Part shown: positions 25,770-34,386 of the stretch, one piece after another | How positions within the stretch are numbered: the first letter of the stretch is position 1 | Layout: the number at the start of each line of letters is the position of its first letter | Origin: Sphingomonas sp. Leaf10 | GTDB taxonomy: Bacteria > Pseudomonadota > Alphaproteobacteria > Sphingomonadales > Sphingomonadaceae | NCBI RefSeq assembly: GCF_001421245.1 | Contig: NZ_LMKE01000003.1 | Span: forward strand, 6,252-55,773 | Length of the DNA stretch: 49,522 nt | Reading direction: 5' to 3' | Position numbers and translations under genes: made by a program | The notes under the pieces: generated by a model | The model's input: the letters and a program-made list of their open reading frames with translations, nothing else | Database searches by the model: none | What the model was told of the DNA's origin: nothing

Positions 25770-27049
25770 GCGAAACCATCTCTCCAAATACACAGGCCAT
25801 TCTCCTGCTTACCGCTCCCCTGATCGCGCGGGGCGGAGATACATCGGCGGACCTTCTGCCATTAGGCCTATACAAAAAGCTGGCGCGGCGGTTGCGCGAG
25901 CTAAACTTCCAGCCGGCTGATCTCCTGACTTCAGACTCAGCCAACGTTATCAGGTCGTGCGAAGAAGTAGTCGAGCCTGACAGGCTCAAGCGCTTGCTTG
26001 ATCGCGGATTTTTACTGAGTCAGGTGATCGAGCGTTGGCAGGCGCGAGCAATCTGGGTCATCAGTCGGGCCGACCAGTCATACCCAAAGCGATTGAAGCG
26101 GTCGCTTCGCGAGGATGCCCCTGCTGTCCTGTACGGATGTGGAGCGGTCGAGCGGCTCGATGATGGCGGGCTAGCCATCGTAGGCTCTCGCCATGTCGAT
26201 GATGATCTGGTCTGTTATACCGAGGCAGTAGGAGCGATGGCCGCAGGGTCGCATTATCCGGTGGTGTCGGGAGGTGCCAAGGGAATCGATCAAGCTGCGA
26301 TGCGGGGAGCTGCGGAAGCCGGAGGTCAAGTCGTCGGGGTATTGGGGGATGGTCTGGAGAAGGCTGCTATGCTGCGCGAGCATCGCGCACCGTTGATGGA
26401 CGGGCGGCTCGTGCTCGTGTCGCCCTATGATCCAAGCGCTCGCTTCAATGTCGGCCATGCGATGCAGCGGAACAAGCTGATCTACGCATTTGCTGATGCA
26501 GCCCTCGTAGTGAGTTCGGATGTTGGTAGAGGTGGAACCTGGGCTGGTGCAACAGAGCAGCTAGACAGGTATCGTTTTGTGCCCATCTACGTTCGGCAAT
26601 CGGGCGGCGTGTCGGAAGGCTTGGACGCACTCCGGCGCCAAGGAGCACGGGTATGGCCGGAACCGAAGGATAGAGACGAATTCGCATCCATTTTTGAGCA
26701 CGACGCTAAAGACGAACCCTCTGCGGATAATTCACTCTCGACGCAGTATGAATATATTGGAACATCCGCCCCTGAAGTGGATACTTCACCATTAGCTACC
26801 GAGCCGCTCCAGCCGGTTGCGGCGGAGATCCCCCCTCCTGCGGATCGACTTTGGGGTGTGGTTCGCCCTGTCTTGGCGGATTTACTGACAACCCCTCGCG
26901 GCGAAACTGCCGTGGCAGAAGCGCTCGATGTATCTAAAGTGCAAGCCCGTGCTTGGTTGGCTCGGCTTACGTCAGAGGGAGCGGCCAACAAAGACAAGTC
27001 CAACCGATACGTTGTTGTCCGAGATGGTCTATTTGAATTTGCTCGCTAG
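25766..27049 (+). CDS. DprA-like protein partner of the RecQ-PRTase
   Basis: A 427-residue relative of DNA-processing protein A. A Rossmann core holds [14 protein letters not shown] and [32 protein letters not shown], matching DprA nucleotide-like folds, followed by [23 protein letters not shown], the region that in DprA contacts DNA. The C-terminal 60 residues look like a winged helix ([31 protein letters not shown]). In competence, DprA loads RecA on single strands. Here the coupling to a helicase-PRTase and the absence of competence genes suggest a defence version. ATG 25766 overlaps the helicase stop. Confidence 0.85.
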   Translation: MSETISPNTQAILLLTAPLIARGGDTSADLLPLGLYKKLARRLRELNFQPADLLTSDSANVIRSCEEVVEPDRLKRLLDRGFLLSQVIERWQARAIWVISRADQSYPKRLKRSLREDAPAVLYGCGAVERLDDGGLAIVGSRHVDDDLVCYTEAVGAMAAGSHYPVVSGGAKGIDQAAMRGAAEAGGQVVGVLGDGLEKAAMLREHRAPLMDGRLVLVSPYDPSARFNVGHAMQRNKLIYAFADAALVVSSDVGRGGTWAGATEQLDRYRFVPIYVRQSGGVSEGLDALRRQGARVWPEPKDRDEFASIFEHDAKDEPSADNSLSTQYEYIGTSAPEVDTSPLATEPLQPVAAEIPPPADRLWGVVRPVLADLLTTPRGETAVAEALDVSKVQARAWLARLTSEGAANKDKSNRYVVVRDGLFEFAR

Positions 27050-27102
27050 CTGGGCGCATTAGTGATTAGCTAAAGTTGTGCTCGGGGATTACGGATTGTG
27101 GA

Positions 27103-28383
27103 TTACCGAGCGACACGTCTAATCTCTTTGACGAGTATTGGCGACAGATTGTAAGCCTCAAGCTGCGCATTCTTTAACCAAGCCTGCGCTTCAGAGGCAG
27201 TCATGCTCTTGTTCACCGCCGCATCGTTCAAGATTGCGGCGGTGACGCGCGAAAGGCCTAGGCTCATGAAGCTGATCATCGAACGGTCCGAGGCTCCAAC
27301 TTCAAGATAAAGAGCAAGTGTTGGGATGGACTTTGATAGCTCAGGATAGCCTATTTCGTCGAAGACGCGGGAGAGCACCGCGCAGTAGCACGATATGAGC
27401 CGGACGACCTCAAAGCGGATAACCTTTTCAATTGTGTCAAGCGTATCACGGATCACACGACGAGTATTCTGCTGCCGCTTCTGGTTAATCGCGCTATCAA
27501 TTATCTGCGGAAGGGGCTTCACCACCCGCTTCTTCTTCAGCTTGAAGGAGACGCGATTGTAGACGTTGTTGCCAACATATTTTTCGTTGCTCAGAATCTG
27601 GTGAACGGCGCTTCGCGTCCACGGTCTGCCGAGATCCGTTCTCTGCCCCTCCTCGTTGAGGATCACAGCGATCTCGCGCTCGGAACGACGCTCCTCAACG
27701 AACAGGCGGTAGATTCGCCGGACCGTCTCCAGTTCATGCGGTGGACCCGGCACCAGCACGACGCGATCGGTCTGGAGGCTCTTCTGCTCGCCGGCCCGAA
27801 GCTCTGTCTTCGGCGGCCCCTTCTCGTCGACGAGTTGCCGGCGCAATCCATACCCGGCAGGTCCGCCCTGACGATAGCCCAGCGTGACGAGGCGGCATTG
27901 GCCGGCAAAGACCTTCGTGGAGAGGTCGCGGCTGAACTCCCCCGCCATGACGCGGCGCACGCTCTTCATGATCGTCGAGCTGGGACTTCCGTCGTTCTCG
28001 AAAGGTTCGGCGCAGTAGTGGACGGTGATGCCGGCCTCGCGGCACACGAACTCGTAATAGCCGCTCTCGTCGGCGTCCTGAAAACGACCCCAGCGACTGA
28101 TGTCGTAGACGAGGATCGCCGTGAAATCGGTGCGGCCGTTACGAACATCGTCGATCAGCAACTTCAGAGATTCGCGGCCAGCGATGTTGAGGCCGCTGCG
28201 CCCCTCATCGGCGTAGGTACGCACGATATCAAAGCCACGCCGAGTTGCATATTCGCTGATCGCGTCTGCCTGGTTCTCGGTCGAGTAGCGTTGATGATCG
28301 GTGGACATGCGGACGTAGCGCGCGGCCCGCGTCCTGGCCGGCGGCGCACTATCGAGACTTTCAGACCGCTCCGCTGCTGCCAC
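27103..28383 (-). CDS. Serine recombinase with atypical helicase-like C-terminus
   Basis: A 426-residue protein. Residues 1-285 are a large serine recombinase: catalytic S27 in YVRMSTDHQRYS, DEGRSGLNIAGR, LVYDISRWGR, then the recombinase domain GYRQGGPAGYGLRR and WTRSAVHQILSNEKYVGNNVYNR. Normally a zinc ribbon and coiled coil follow. Instead, from about residue 290 (nt 27519 leftward) the sequence switches to FEVVRLISCYCAVLSRVFDEIGY then SKSIPTLALYLEVGASDRSM and MSLGLSRVTAAIL, which resembles C-terminal tails of DEAD/DEAH helicases found in defence loci. The zinc ribbon is absent. This looks like a fusion created by rearrangement; recombination activity is doubtful. Confidence 0.8.
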   Translation of the reverse strand: MAAAERSESLDSAPPARTRAARYVRMSTDHQRYSTENQADAISEYATRRGFDIVRTYADEGRSGLNIAGRESLKLLIDDVRNGRTDFTAILVYDISRWGRFQDADESGYYEFVCREAGITVHYCAEPFENDGSPSSTIMKSVRRVMAGEFSRDLSTKVFAGQCRLVTLGYRQGGPAGYGLRRQLVDEKGPPKTELRAGEQKSLQTDRVVLVPGPPHELETVRRIYRLFVEERRSEREIAVILNEEGQRTDLGRPWTRSAVHQILSNEKYVGNNVYNRVSFKLKKKRVVKPLPQIIDSAINQKRQQNTRRVIRDTLDTIEKVIRFEVVRLISCYCAVLSRVFDEIGYPELSKSIPTLALYLEVGASDRSMISFMSLGLSRVTAAILNDAAVNKSMTASEAQAWLKNAQLEAYNLSPILVKEIRRVAR

Positions 28384-28438
28384 GAGAATGTAGCTCTGCT
28401 GTGTTGAATTGGGTCAGCCGTATCCCGTGCAAGAGGGG

Positions 28439-28837
28439 ATGTCTTGGTCCATGAAGGCGCGAACTTTTCAGTCCCACCGTGATGGGGCGCCACATTCGAC
28501 GCTTGATGCCGCGATGTTCGCGCGCGAGATCGCTGCCGCGCTCGCTGCCGAATTTGGCGACCGGCCGCATAAGGTGAAGGAGGTCGCTCGAATCACAGGT
28601 TGCAGCGAGCGCACCGTCAAGAACTGGTTCCAGGCGCGCAATGGCCCCAGCGGCGAGTGCCTCATCACTTTGATGCGCCATTCCGATCAGGTGCTTCGGC
28701 TTGTCCTCCGCCATGCAGACCGCGACGATCTTCTGCGAGTGATCGACGTGTCCGAGGCGAAGGCACGGCTGGCCGAGGCCGTCACCACCTTGGACGGCCT
28801 GCTAGACGGTCGCGAAGAGGGGTTTAGAGGGATATAG
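28439..28837 (+). CDS. Helix-turn-helix protein, sphingomonad mobile-element type
   Basis: About 132 residues with a central HTH: HKVKEVARITGCSERTVKNWFQARNGPSGECLITLMRHSDQVLRLVLR. A trailing helix ends in DGLLDGREE. Similar small regulators occur beside recombinases and integrases in alphaproteobacteria; function is unassigned. The start may be ATG 28439 (MSWSMKARTF) or ATG 28451; neither has well-spaced SD. It is divergent from the recombinase gene, 55 bp away, and may regulate it. Confidence 0.68.
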   Translation: MSWSMKARTFQSHRDGAPHSTLDAAMFAREIAAALAAEFGDRPHKVKEVARITGCSERTVKNWFQARNGPSGECLITLMRHSDQVLRLVLRHADRDDLLRVIDVSEAKARLAEAVTTLDGLLDGREEGFRGI

Positions 28838-29242
28838 CGTAGACGTAGTGCTCATCCGGGTCTGGCGCGGCCCGCCAACTTCCCCGAAATCGATCAAGCT
28901 TATTTACATAGAAGGGTATCGCTGGCTCCAACCAACAACCCGGTCAACATCATCTGCTGCAAACTGCATAGTGCTGTTAGCGAGCTATTCGGATGCTTCG
29001 TAATATCCAAGAATGGCCAGCGTGCGACGATCATCTGGTCTGCCAAGGAAAGCGCAGAGCCGCGTTCGTGCCACTGGGCTCGGCCTAGTGTGCATTACTG
29101 GACAGAATTCTGCCCCGGCGGCGTGATGATCTGGGCACAGTGCAGGCACATTGCTTCGGCCGGTCGTGGACGCCTGACGGGTTGAGCAGTACCGTCGTGT
29201 TGGGGGGTCAATCCCCTCGACATCCCTGAGCGCCATGGCAGC
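28838..29242. other. Gene-poor stretch before the broken integrase
   Basis: No gene is supported in these roughly 400 bases. A minus-strand open frame spans part of it (about 28985-29341), but it is antisense to the integrase remnant and has no recognisable family, so I leave it out. The 5' part of the integrase is presumably lost here. Confidence 0.45.
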
Positions 29243-29460
29243 GACGAGCATCTCCACGATCTGCGCGGCACCTTCACGACAGCGCTGTTCGAAGCCGATA
29301 CTCCAACGAGCACGCAACGAAGATTCTCGCACGGTCGCCATCTTACGTGGCAGGCATTCGGCGCTATTATGTTGACCGCGACCGCCACATCATGGCAATG
29401 GCGATGCAGCTGATGCCCGCCCTTTTAAAACTGGTTGCAACACTGGTGATGGCGGGATAG
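29243..29460 (+). pseudogene. Tyrosine integrase, C-terminal remnant with one frameshift
   Basis: Two frames read as the end of a phage-type integrase. The first gives DEHLHDLRGTFTTALFEA, with the HxLR catalytic box, up to about 29298. After a frameshift near 29295-29302 the second gives SNEHATKILARSPSY and VAGIRRYYVDRDRHIMAMA, with the nucleophilic tyrosine in RRYYVDR, and ends at TAG 29458-29460. The 5' part is absent. It lies 26 bp before tRNA-Gly, so it belonged to an older insertion. Confidence 0.75.
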
Positions 29461-29486
29461 CCGGAGTAGCGGTTTTTCGCTACTTT

Positions 29487-29560
29487 GCGGGTGTAGCTCA
29501 ATGGTAGAGCAGAAGCTTCCCAAGCTTACGACGAGGGTTCGATTCCCTTCACCCGCTCCA
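29487..29560 (+). tRNA. tRNA-Gly (anticodon CCC)
   Basis: Acceptor stem GCGGGTG pairs with CACCCGC; discriminator T and encoded CCA at 29558-29560. The anticodon loop TTCCCAA carries CCC, which reads GGG. D-arm gctcaatggtagagc and T-arm gagggttcgattccctt are canonical. The gene is flanked by two broken integrases, and its 3' end probably served as an attachment site. No second copy of the 3' end was found by eye. Confidence 0.96.
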
Positions 29561-29698
29561 CATTCGCGCTGAACCCACATAAATCCGCCATTCCGGCGTC
29601 CGGCCGCGCCTTGCGGGACACTGGATTGTGCACCAATCTGTGCACACGATGGTATCGTCCGCCCGCATGAGAGGTCCGCGCCGGCGTCCGGGCGAGAC

Positions 29699-30244
29699 GT
29701 GGATGTGGCCTCGATTTCCTATCTATGGCGGCGCGGCGCGCGCTATCACTATCGCCGCAGGCTGTACCTGCGGAAAATCGTCAACCGTCCTATAACGGTC
29801 CCTTTGGCCACCGCAGATCCGGCCGAGGCACGTCGTCTCGCCACCCGGCTCTCGGCGAAATGGGAGGTGTTGACGATGCAGATGTTCGATCGTGCCGGTC
29901 GCGGCTTTCTGAAAGCGGGAGAGTTGGAAAGCGTGTTCCGGGCGGGTCTGGACGAGGAGCTGGGGCTGGCGATGGCCTCCCGGCTCGACGGCGGCGTGGC
30001 GGCGGGGCTCGACCAGCGTCCGCTCCGCGTCCTGGAGGCGACCTATCGGATCGCGGCGCGCCTGCCGGTCGATTCCGACAGCGTGCCGTCCGACCTGATC
30101 GACGAGCTGACCGACGGCTTCTCCGCACAGGACCGCGCCGCCGTCGTGCTCATGCTCAAGTCGCTCGCACCGCACCGAAGCGCGCGGCGGGACGCCGAGC
30201 ATGCGGGGCTCAGAAGTTTCCCTTTGCCGCCTCCTGCAAGATGA
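29699..30244 (+). pseudogene. Phage-type integrase, N-terminal fragment
   Basis: About 170 residues match the start of a tyrosine integrase: ISYLWRRGARYHYRRRLYLR, then PITVPLATADPAEARRLATRLSAKW, a DUF6538/SAM-like N-terminal region often found next to tRNA-attached islands. The catalytic C-terminal domain is missing: after RSARRDAEHAGL the frame runs into the IS3 fragment and stops. It starts 138 bp after the tRNA-Gly 3' end, the normal place for an element integrated there. Start codon is GTG 29699 at best; upstream starts in the frame are unclear. Confidence 0.72.
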
Positions 30245-30551
30245 GCTTGTCCAGCGTCAGGTCCGAGATCGCGCGCCGCAACCGGGCGTTCTCCTTCTCC
30301 AGATCCTTCATTCGCCGAGCCTGATCCGTCTTCAGGCCGCCATATTCCTTGCGCCAGCGATAGTAGGTCTGCTCGCTGACCGCGATCCGACGGCAAGCCT
30401 CAGCGGTCGTGCCGCCCTGACCCAGCATGATCTCAACCTCACGCAGCTTCCCGATGATCTCCTCGGGCTTGTGCTTCTTCGCAGGCATTCGTCGTCCCTT
30501 CCTTGGTCCAGACTGTCATAGTCGATAGACCACTCAAAAGGGGGCAGCTCA
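30205..30551 (-). mobile_element. Truncated IS3-family element
   Basis: The remnant holds OrfA and one likely end: read on the minus strand, upstream of OrfA, the sequence starts TGAGCTGCCCCCTTTT near 30551, with the TG typical of IS3 ends. OrfB and the other inverted repeat are missing. The break coincides with the loss of the integrase 3' part, so one deletion probably removed both. Left limit is approximate. Confidence 0.65.
30210..30488 (-). CDS. IS3-family transposase OrfA (orphan)
   Basis: A 92-residue OrfA: KHKPEEIIGKLREVEIMLGQGGTTAEACRRIAVSEQTYYRWRKEYG is the HTH that binds the IS ends, and DLEKENARLRRAISDLTLDK is a leucine zipper; it ends in LILQEAAKGNF. OrfB, the catalytic DDE protein that normally follows, is absent because the element breaks off right after this stop and joins the integrase fragment. 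Alone it cannot transpose. Confidence 0.88.
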   Translation of the reverse strand: MPAKKHKPEEIIGKLREVEIMLGQGGTTAEACRRIAVSEQTYYRWRKEYGGLKTDQARRMKDLEKENARLRRAISDLTLDKLILQEAAKGNF

Positions 30552-30567
30552 CTAAGTGGTTTGAGGG

Positions 30568-30645
30568 CTGCCCAACTTCGCCCATTCGTTCATGTGCGAT
30601 ATGCGGGCAAAAGGCAGGGTGTGTTAGTGCGGCATTGGCTCGTTA
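30568..30645 (+). repeat. Degenerate intergenic repeat, copy A (partial)
   Basis: Contains GCCCAACTTCGCCCATTCGT followed by tcatg and later GCGGCATTGGCT. The same blocks occur in copy C near 41271-41340. Only the second half of the repeat is present here, next to the IS3 end, and the tail overlaps the last codons of the serine hydrolase. Confidence 0.6.
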
Positions 30646-32117
30646 CTGCTCTTGAGTACCAGTTGACGCTCGAACCGGATGGGCGGCCCACCTTCGATGA
30701 TATCGAAATGGTCCGCCCCGGCGGCGAACCGGATGACGATTCCCATGCCGCTTGCGAAGAACCGGTCGCCGGGTAGCGCGATCAAACGTTCGGGAGCGGG
30801 GCCGCCGGTATGCGCGTATAGTCCGTCACCGCGCGCCTCGAACGACACCGACAGACCGCCCCCTTCGAACCGTCCCACCCTGTTCGACAATGCGGTCGCG
30901 GACAGATGCTGTTCCGTTGCGGCCGGCGCAGCGATTTCGCTCCAGCCATACTCAGTTGCGACCGCCCGGACGATCTCGTCCATCAGCCGCCGCCCCTGTC
31001 CGCCATTGGTAAGGATCACGATGCCTTCGCTCCTGTCGGCATAGGCCAGCATCGACGACTGATACCCTTCGTTCAGCCCGTCATGCCCGAAACGCTTCGC
31101 CCCATCTGTGTAGAGGACCGGGCCAAGACCCCAATTGTCACGCACTGGCGTCAGCATCGTCGCGGTCATGTGAGGGGACAATCGGTGGCCCGGCTGACCC
31201 GCCGCCGATGTCTGTACGTCGATCAGCAACCGCGCAAGGTCGCTCGCAGTCGTCCACAGACCGGCGGGGCCGAGTTCAGGATAGAAGTGGTAGTTGCCCG
31301 CAATCGGTCGCCCGTTCGCATGACCGAAAGCGAGATCGTTGCCGATTGCCGGAGCGGACGCCAGCGAGAAGCTACTGCGCGTCATCCCGAGCGGGCGTAA
31401 TATCTCGCGGTCGGCTAGCTCGGCGAACGACAGGCCGCTCACATCCGACAAGGCCCGTTGCGCCACGACATAGCCGCCACCCGAATAGCGCCACTGCCCG
31501 CCTGCTGGCAGGATGCTGCGAACCGGTTCACTGTTGGCGGGTGGCTTGCCGTCGAGGATTTGTACCGTGTCGGGCAGCGTCGTCCCGGACGCATAGCCCG
31601 GAAAGCCGTGCACGCTCAGCCCGGCGGTATGGCTGAGCAACTGCCGCAGCGTCACACCCTGTGGCGCCAGTTTCGCATCCGGCGGCAGGTGCCAACTGCG
31701 CAATGCAGTGTTGATGTCTGCATCGAGCGCGATCTTGCCCTGCTCGACCAACCGCAACGCCAGCATGGCCGTCACGACCTTGCTGATCGAAGCCGCCTGA
31801 AACACGGTGTTCGGCGTCACCGGCGCGCAAAGCGCAGCGTCCCTGACCCCCCAGCCCCGCGCCCATGCAATCCTGCCGCCGTGAATGACCGCCACGCTGA
31901 CGCCCGGCACGCCATGGGCCCGCATCCGTTCGATCAGGGTGGACGGTCGCTCGCCCGGCACCCGTACCGGCCGACGCAGGTTGGCCATGACGGTGCGAAC
32001 GCGAGCGTCGACCGGTCCGCCGGCAGCTTCGTCGAGGATGGGACAATCCCGCACTTCCGCCCGCGCCGGACCAGCAATCGACATACCAAGGAACAGCAGC
32101 GTCAGGACCATTCGCAT
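30624..32117 (-). CDS. Secreted serine hydrolase, beta-lactamase/class C family
   Basis: A 497-residue exported protein. Signal peptide MRMVLTLLFLGMSIAGPARA (cut after ARA). The catalytic Ser-x-x-Lys is S110-I-S-K113 in VFQAASISKVV, the tyrosine motif is Y211-S-G in QWRYSGGGYV, and a GHDGLNEGYQS segment fills the third-motif position (HxG). This family includes esterases, D-aminopeptidases and penicillin-binding-protein relatives; true beta-lactamase activity is not implied. The last 80 residues form an extra beta domain (VGRFEGGGLSVSFEARGDGLYAHTGG). The stop codon falls inside an interspersed repeat, so the C-terminus may have been altered by it. Next gene upstream lies 81 bp away. Confidence 0.88.
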   Translation of the reverse strand: MRMVLTLLFLGMSIAGPARAEVRDCPILDEAAGGPVDARVRTVMANLRRPVRVPGERPSTLIERMRAHGVPGVSVAVIHGGRIAWARGWGVRDAALCAPVTPNTVFQAASISKVVTAMLALRLVEQGKIALDADINTALRSWHLPPDAKLAPQGVTLRQLLSHTAGLSVHGFPGYASGTTLPDTVQILDGKPPANSEPVRSILPAGGQWRYSGGGYVVAQRALSDVSGLSFAELADREILRPLGMTRSSFSLASAPAIGNDLAFGHANGRPIAGNYHFYPELGPAGLWTTASDLARLLIDVQTSAAGQPGHRLSPHMTATMLTPVRDNWGLGPVLYTDGAKRFGHDGLNEGYQSSMLAYADRSEGIVILTNGGQGRRLMDEIVRAVATEYGWSEIAAPAATEQHLSATALSNRVGRFEGGGLSVSFEARGDGLYAHTGGPAPERLIALPGDRFFASGMGIVIRFAAGADHFDIIEGGPPIRFERQLVLKSSNEPMPH

Positions 32118-32198
32118 GACCGGATTTCTCCTGTGAAACGGACGAGCGACACCGTTGCGTCACCCAAGGACGCAGCGACGTTCGCAATCTTCAGAACA

Positions 32199-32834
32199 TC
32201 AGTCGGCCGTCTCGCCGACCATATCAGGTTCGGACAACTCGCTGTGCCAGCGCGCCATCGCTTGCAGAATGACCAGTTCGACGATCAGGATCGCCGACTG
32301 CAACATTAGTTGCGTCAGATCGAGGTAGAGCAGCACCATCACCGGAAGGACAGTTACGGTCGCCGCCAACGTCAGCGACGCCGTCTTCACCACGCGCGGC
32401 CAGTCCCGTTCGAGGATCAACCATGCCATGCGCAGATGCCCGACACCCAGCACCAGCAACAGCCCGATGAGCGAAGGCACCACCATCCGATATGCGCTGA
32501 CGGTCAACGGATTCTGTTGCGCGATCAGGTCGATGACACCGGCATCCGGCACGAAGAACGGAAAGTCGAGTACGGCGCAACCAATCTGCAACGCCGCCAG
32601 CGGGACCATCAGCCCGAGCGCCAAGACATGCGCGGTCAGGGTGAAGCGCCCTTCCGCGTGAACCGGCAACCGCAGAACGGTCGCGAGGAAGCAGCCCAGC
32701 GCGAAGCGCAGCGCACCGCCGACCTCGATCGCAACCTCAAGCTCCGCTTGCATGGCGAGACCCCAAGGGCGACGACGTTCCTCCATGCAGGCGATTGCCA
32801 ACGTCATCAAGGAGCGTGCCAAAAATGCCTTCAT
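32199..32834 (-). CDS. Hypothetical membrane protein paired with a PadR regulator
   Basis: A 211-residue protein with four or five predicted membrane helices (for example LGLMVPLAALQIGCAVLDF, MVVPSLIGLLLVLGVGHL, LTLAATVTVLPVMVLLYL, LQSAILIVELVILQAMA). The N-terminal ERRRPWGLAMQAELEVA segment is typical of small proteins encoded behind PadR regulators, but function is unknown. Its ATG overlaps the TGA of the PadR gene by four bases, so PadR likely controls its own synthesis together with this target. Confidence 0.75.
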   Translation of the reverse strand: MKAFLARSLMTLAIACMEERRRPWGLAMQAELEVAIEVGGALRFALGCFLATVLRLPVHAEGRFTLTAHVLALGLMVPLAALQIGCAVLDFPFFVPDAGVIDLIAQQNPLTVSAYRMVVPSLIGLLLVLGVGHLRMAWLILERDWPRVVKTASLTLAATVTVLPVMVLLYLDLTQLMLQSAILIVELVILQAMARWHSELSEPDMVGETAD

Positions 32835-33133
32835 GCCTGCACTACTCCCCCGCCCGGAAAACCCGCCGGATCGATTACTTCGTGCGCCAGCGCCGCCCCT
32901 GTCGCAGTCAGGCGGTAGGCGTGCCGCGCCGGACGTCCTGGCCGCTCAGGGGGATGCCATTCTGCCTCGACTAGTCCTTGATCGGTCATCCGCATCAGCA
33001 GCGGGTATAGCGTCCCCGATTGCAGACCGGTTTCCTTCATCAGGTCATAGCCATAGCGCCACTGCTGCGTACGCGTGGAAAGCGCAGCGAGCAGCGTAAG
33101 CATCTGTCTGGAAGGGCGACGGCTTCTAGGCAT
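32831..33133 (-). CDS. PadR-family transcriptional regulator
   Basis: A 100-residue winged-helix repressor: RQMLTLLAALSTRTQQWRYGYDLMKETGLQSGTLYPLLMRMTDQGLVEAEW matches PadR, with the GTLYPLL recognition element and the wing RPARHAYRLTATG. ATG 33133 gives MPRSRRPSRQML; TTG 33139 is a weak alternative. It heads a two-gene operon with the overlapping membrane protein. The ligand is unknown. Confidence 0.88.
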   Translation of the reverse strand: MPRSRRPSRQMLTLLAALSTRTQQWRYGYDLMKETGLQSGTLYPLLMRMTDQGLVEAEWHPPERPGRPARHAYRLTATGAALAHEVIDPAGFPGGGVVQA

Positions 33134-33245
33134 ACGCAAAAGTCACATATGTAGATTTATCCGTCAAGCCTGTTCATTCAACGAGAATGACCGGTCATAT
33201 TTGCTGCCGTCACAAGCTGGCGTTGGGCGATAGGCGGTCTGTCAC

Positions 33246-33308
33246 GACCCACTTCCAGACGTTCGGGCCAGCCTTCCCGTTTCCCAACTCCGGACACTCA
33301 TTCATGCC
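33246..33308 (+). repeat. Degenerate intergenic repeat, copy F
   Basis: Reads GACCCACTTCCAGACGTTCG, then gggccagcc and CTTCCCGTTTCCCAACTCCG with ACACTCATTCATG. It aligns with copy B (36570-36629) in both half-motifs: GACCCA..T..C.G.C.TTCG and TTCCCAACT....CA.TC.TTCA. Confidence 0.55.
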
Positions 33309-33403
33309 CTCGGGTCTTCGAAGGCTGACGGCGACGTCCCCAACGAAACGCTCCATGGTCTTGATCATCAAACGCCTTTAATCTTGGCAAAGCACGCTTG
33401 CTC

Positions 33404-34291
33404 TCAGACGCGCATCGCCGCCACGAACGCCTGGAAAGCAGCAGTCGGTTGGCGGCGGCTCGGATAATAGAGGTAGTTCGGCGCCAGTATGGGTGCCCAA
33501 CCGGCGAGCACTTCGACCAGCGTACCATCGGCCAGTGCTTGCGCGGCGTGCGGTAGCGGCAGGCAAGTCACTCCTAGCCCTGCCACCGCGGCGTCGCGCA
33601 TCACGTCGATATCGTTGGTGATGAAGTCGCCGCGGACCGAGCGTTCCACCGTGCGGCCATCGCGCTCGAATTCCCACCGGTGTACGACGCCGGACGACGT
33701 GTACCGGTAACACAGGCACCGATGCGCGACGAGATCGTCGGGATCGGCGGGCGCGGGACGGTCGGCGAGGTAGGCCGGGGCGGCAACGAAGACGAGTGGG
33801 ACGGTCGCGCTAATCCGCACCGATATCATGTCGGCCTGCAGCGTCTGCGCGTGCCGGACCCCGCAGTCGAAACGCTCCGAGACGATGTCGACGAACCCGT
33901 CATCCACTACCAGTTCAACGGCGATGTCGGGATAGGCGCGCGCAAAGTCGGCCAGCCGCGGCAAGATGGCGTAGAGCGCCGCGACCCGGTGCGCGCTGAC
34001 CCGGATCCGCCCCGCCGGTCGTTCGCGGGCATTGTCCAGGTCGGCCAGCGCGTCCGCGACCGAAGCGATCGCCGGTCTCAACCGCGCCAGCAGTTCCTCA
34101 CCTGCAAGCGTCGGCGCCAGCGACCGGGTAGTACGGTCGAGCAGCCGGACGCCCAGTTTCGTTTCGAGCGACCGCATCGCATGACTCAAAGCCGAGGCGG
34201 ACAATCCAAGCCGCGTCGCCGCTCGCGCGAAGCTGCCGGCCTCGACGATCGTCTCGAACACCGCCAGACCGGACCAGAGATCGCGATCCAT
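33404..34291 (-). CDS. LysR-family regulator divergent from an aldo/keto reductase
   Basis: A 295-residue LTTR. Winged HTH: LAVFETIVEAGSFARAATRLGLSASALSHAMRSLETKLGVRLLDRTTRSLAPT; effector domain from about residue 92 (GRIRVSAHRVAALYAILPRL). The subfamily resembles CrgA-like regulators that act on a divergent neighbour. The aldo/keto reductase gene starts 96 bp away on the other strand, and the intergenic region is the likely operator. Starts with MDRDLWSGLAVFETIV at 34291. Confidence 0.9.
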   Translation of the reverse strand: MDRDLWSGLAVFETIVEAGSFARAATRLGLSASALSHAMRSLETKLGVRLLDRTTRSLAPTLAGEELLARLRPAIASVADALADLDNARERPAGRIRVSAHRVAALYAILPRLADFARAYPDIAVELVVDDGFVDIVSERFDCGVRHAQTLQADMISVRISATVPLVFVAAPAYLADRPAPADPDDLVAHRCLCYRYTSSGVVHRWEFERDGRTVERSVRGDFITNDIDVMRDAAVAGLGVTCLPLPHAAQALADGTLVEVLAGWAPILAPNYLYYPSRRQPTAAFQAFVAAMRV

Positions 34292-34386
34292 TCCTGAACA
34301 TCCTTCAGCAACCCATGCGCCCTAGATGATCTAATCCTCGCGCCGTCCGGCGTCCATCTGGAGACGACACACTGCAGGATGCGATC

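Noticed and set aside
28985..29341. 118-residue minus-strand frame
   Set aside because: It is antisense to the integrase remnant, whose HDLRG and RRYYVDR boxes give a better explanation; the minus-strand product has no family features.
10319..29560. Duplicate of the tRNA-Ser or tRNA-Gly 3' end as an attachment-site pair
   Set aside because: The two tRNA 3' ends resemble each other only through the universal T-arm; no exact duplicate was found by eye. A computed search could still find one outside the window.
29561..30209. IS3 OrfB on the minus strand beyond OrfA
   Set aside because: The sequence left of the OrfA stop is the integrase fragment on the plus strand; no DDE transposase similarity is present.
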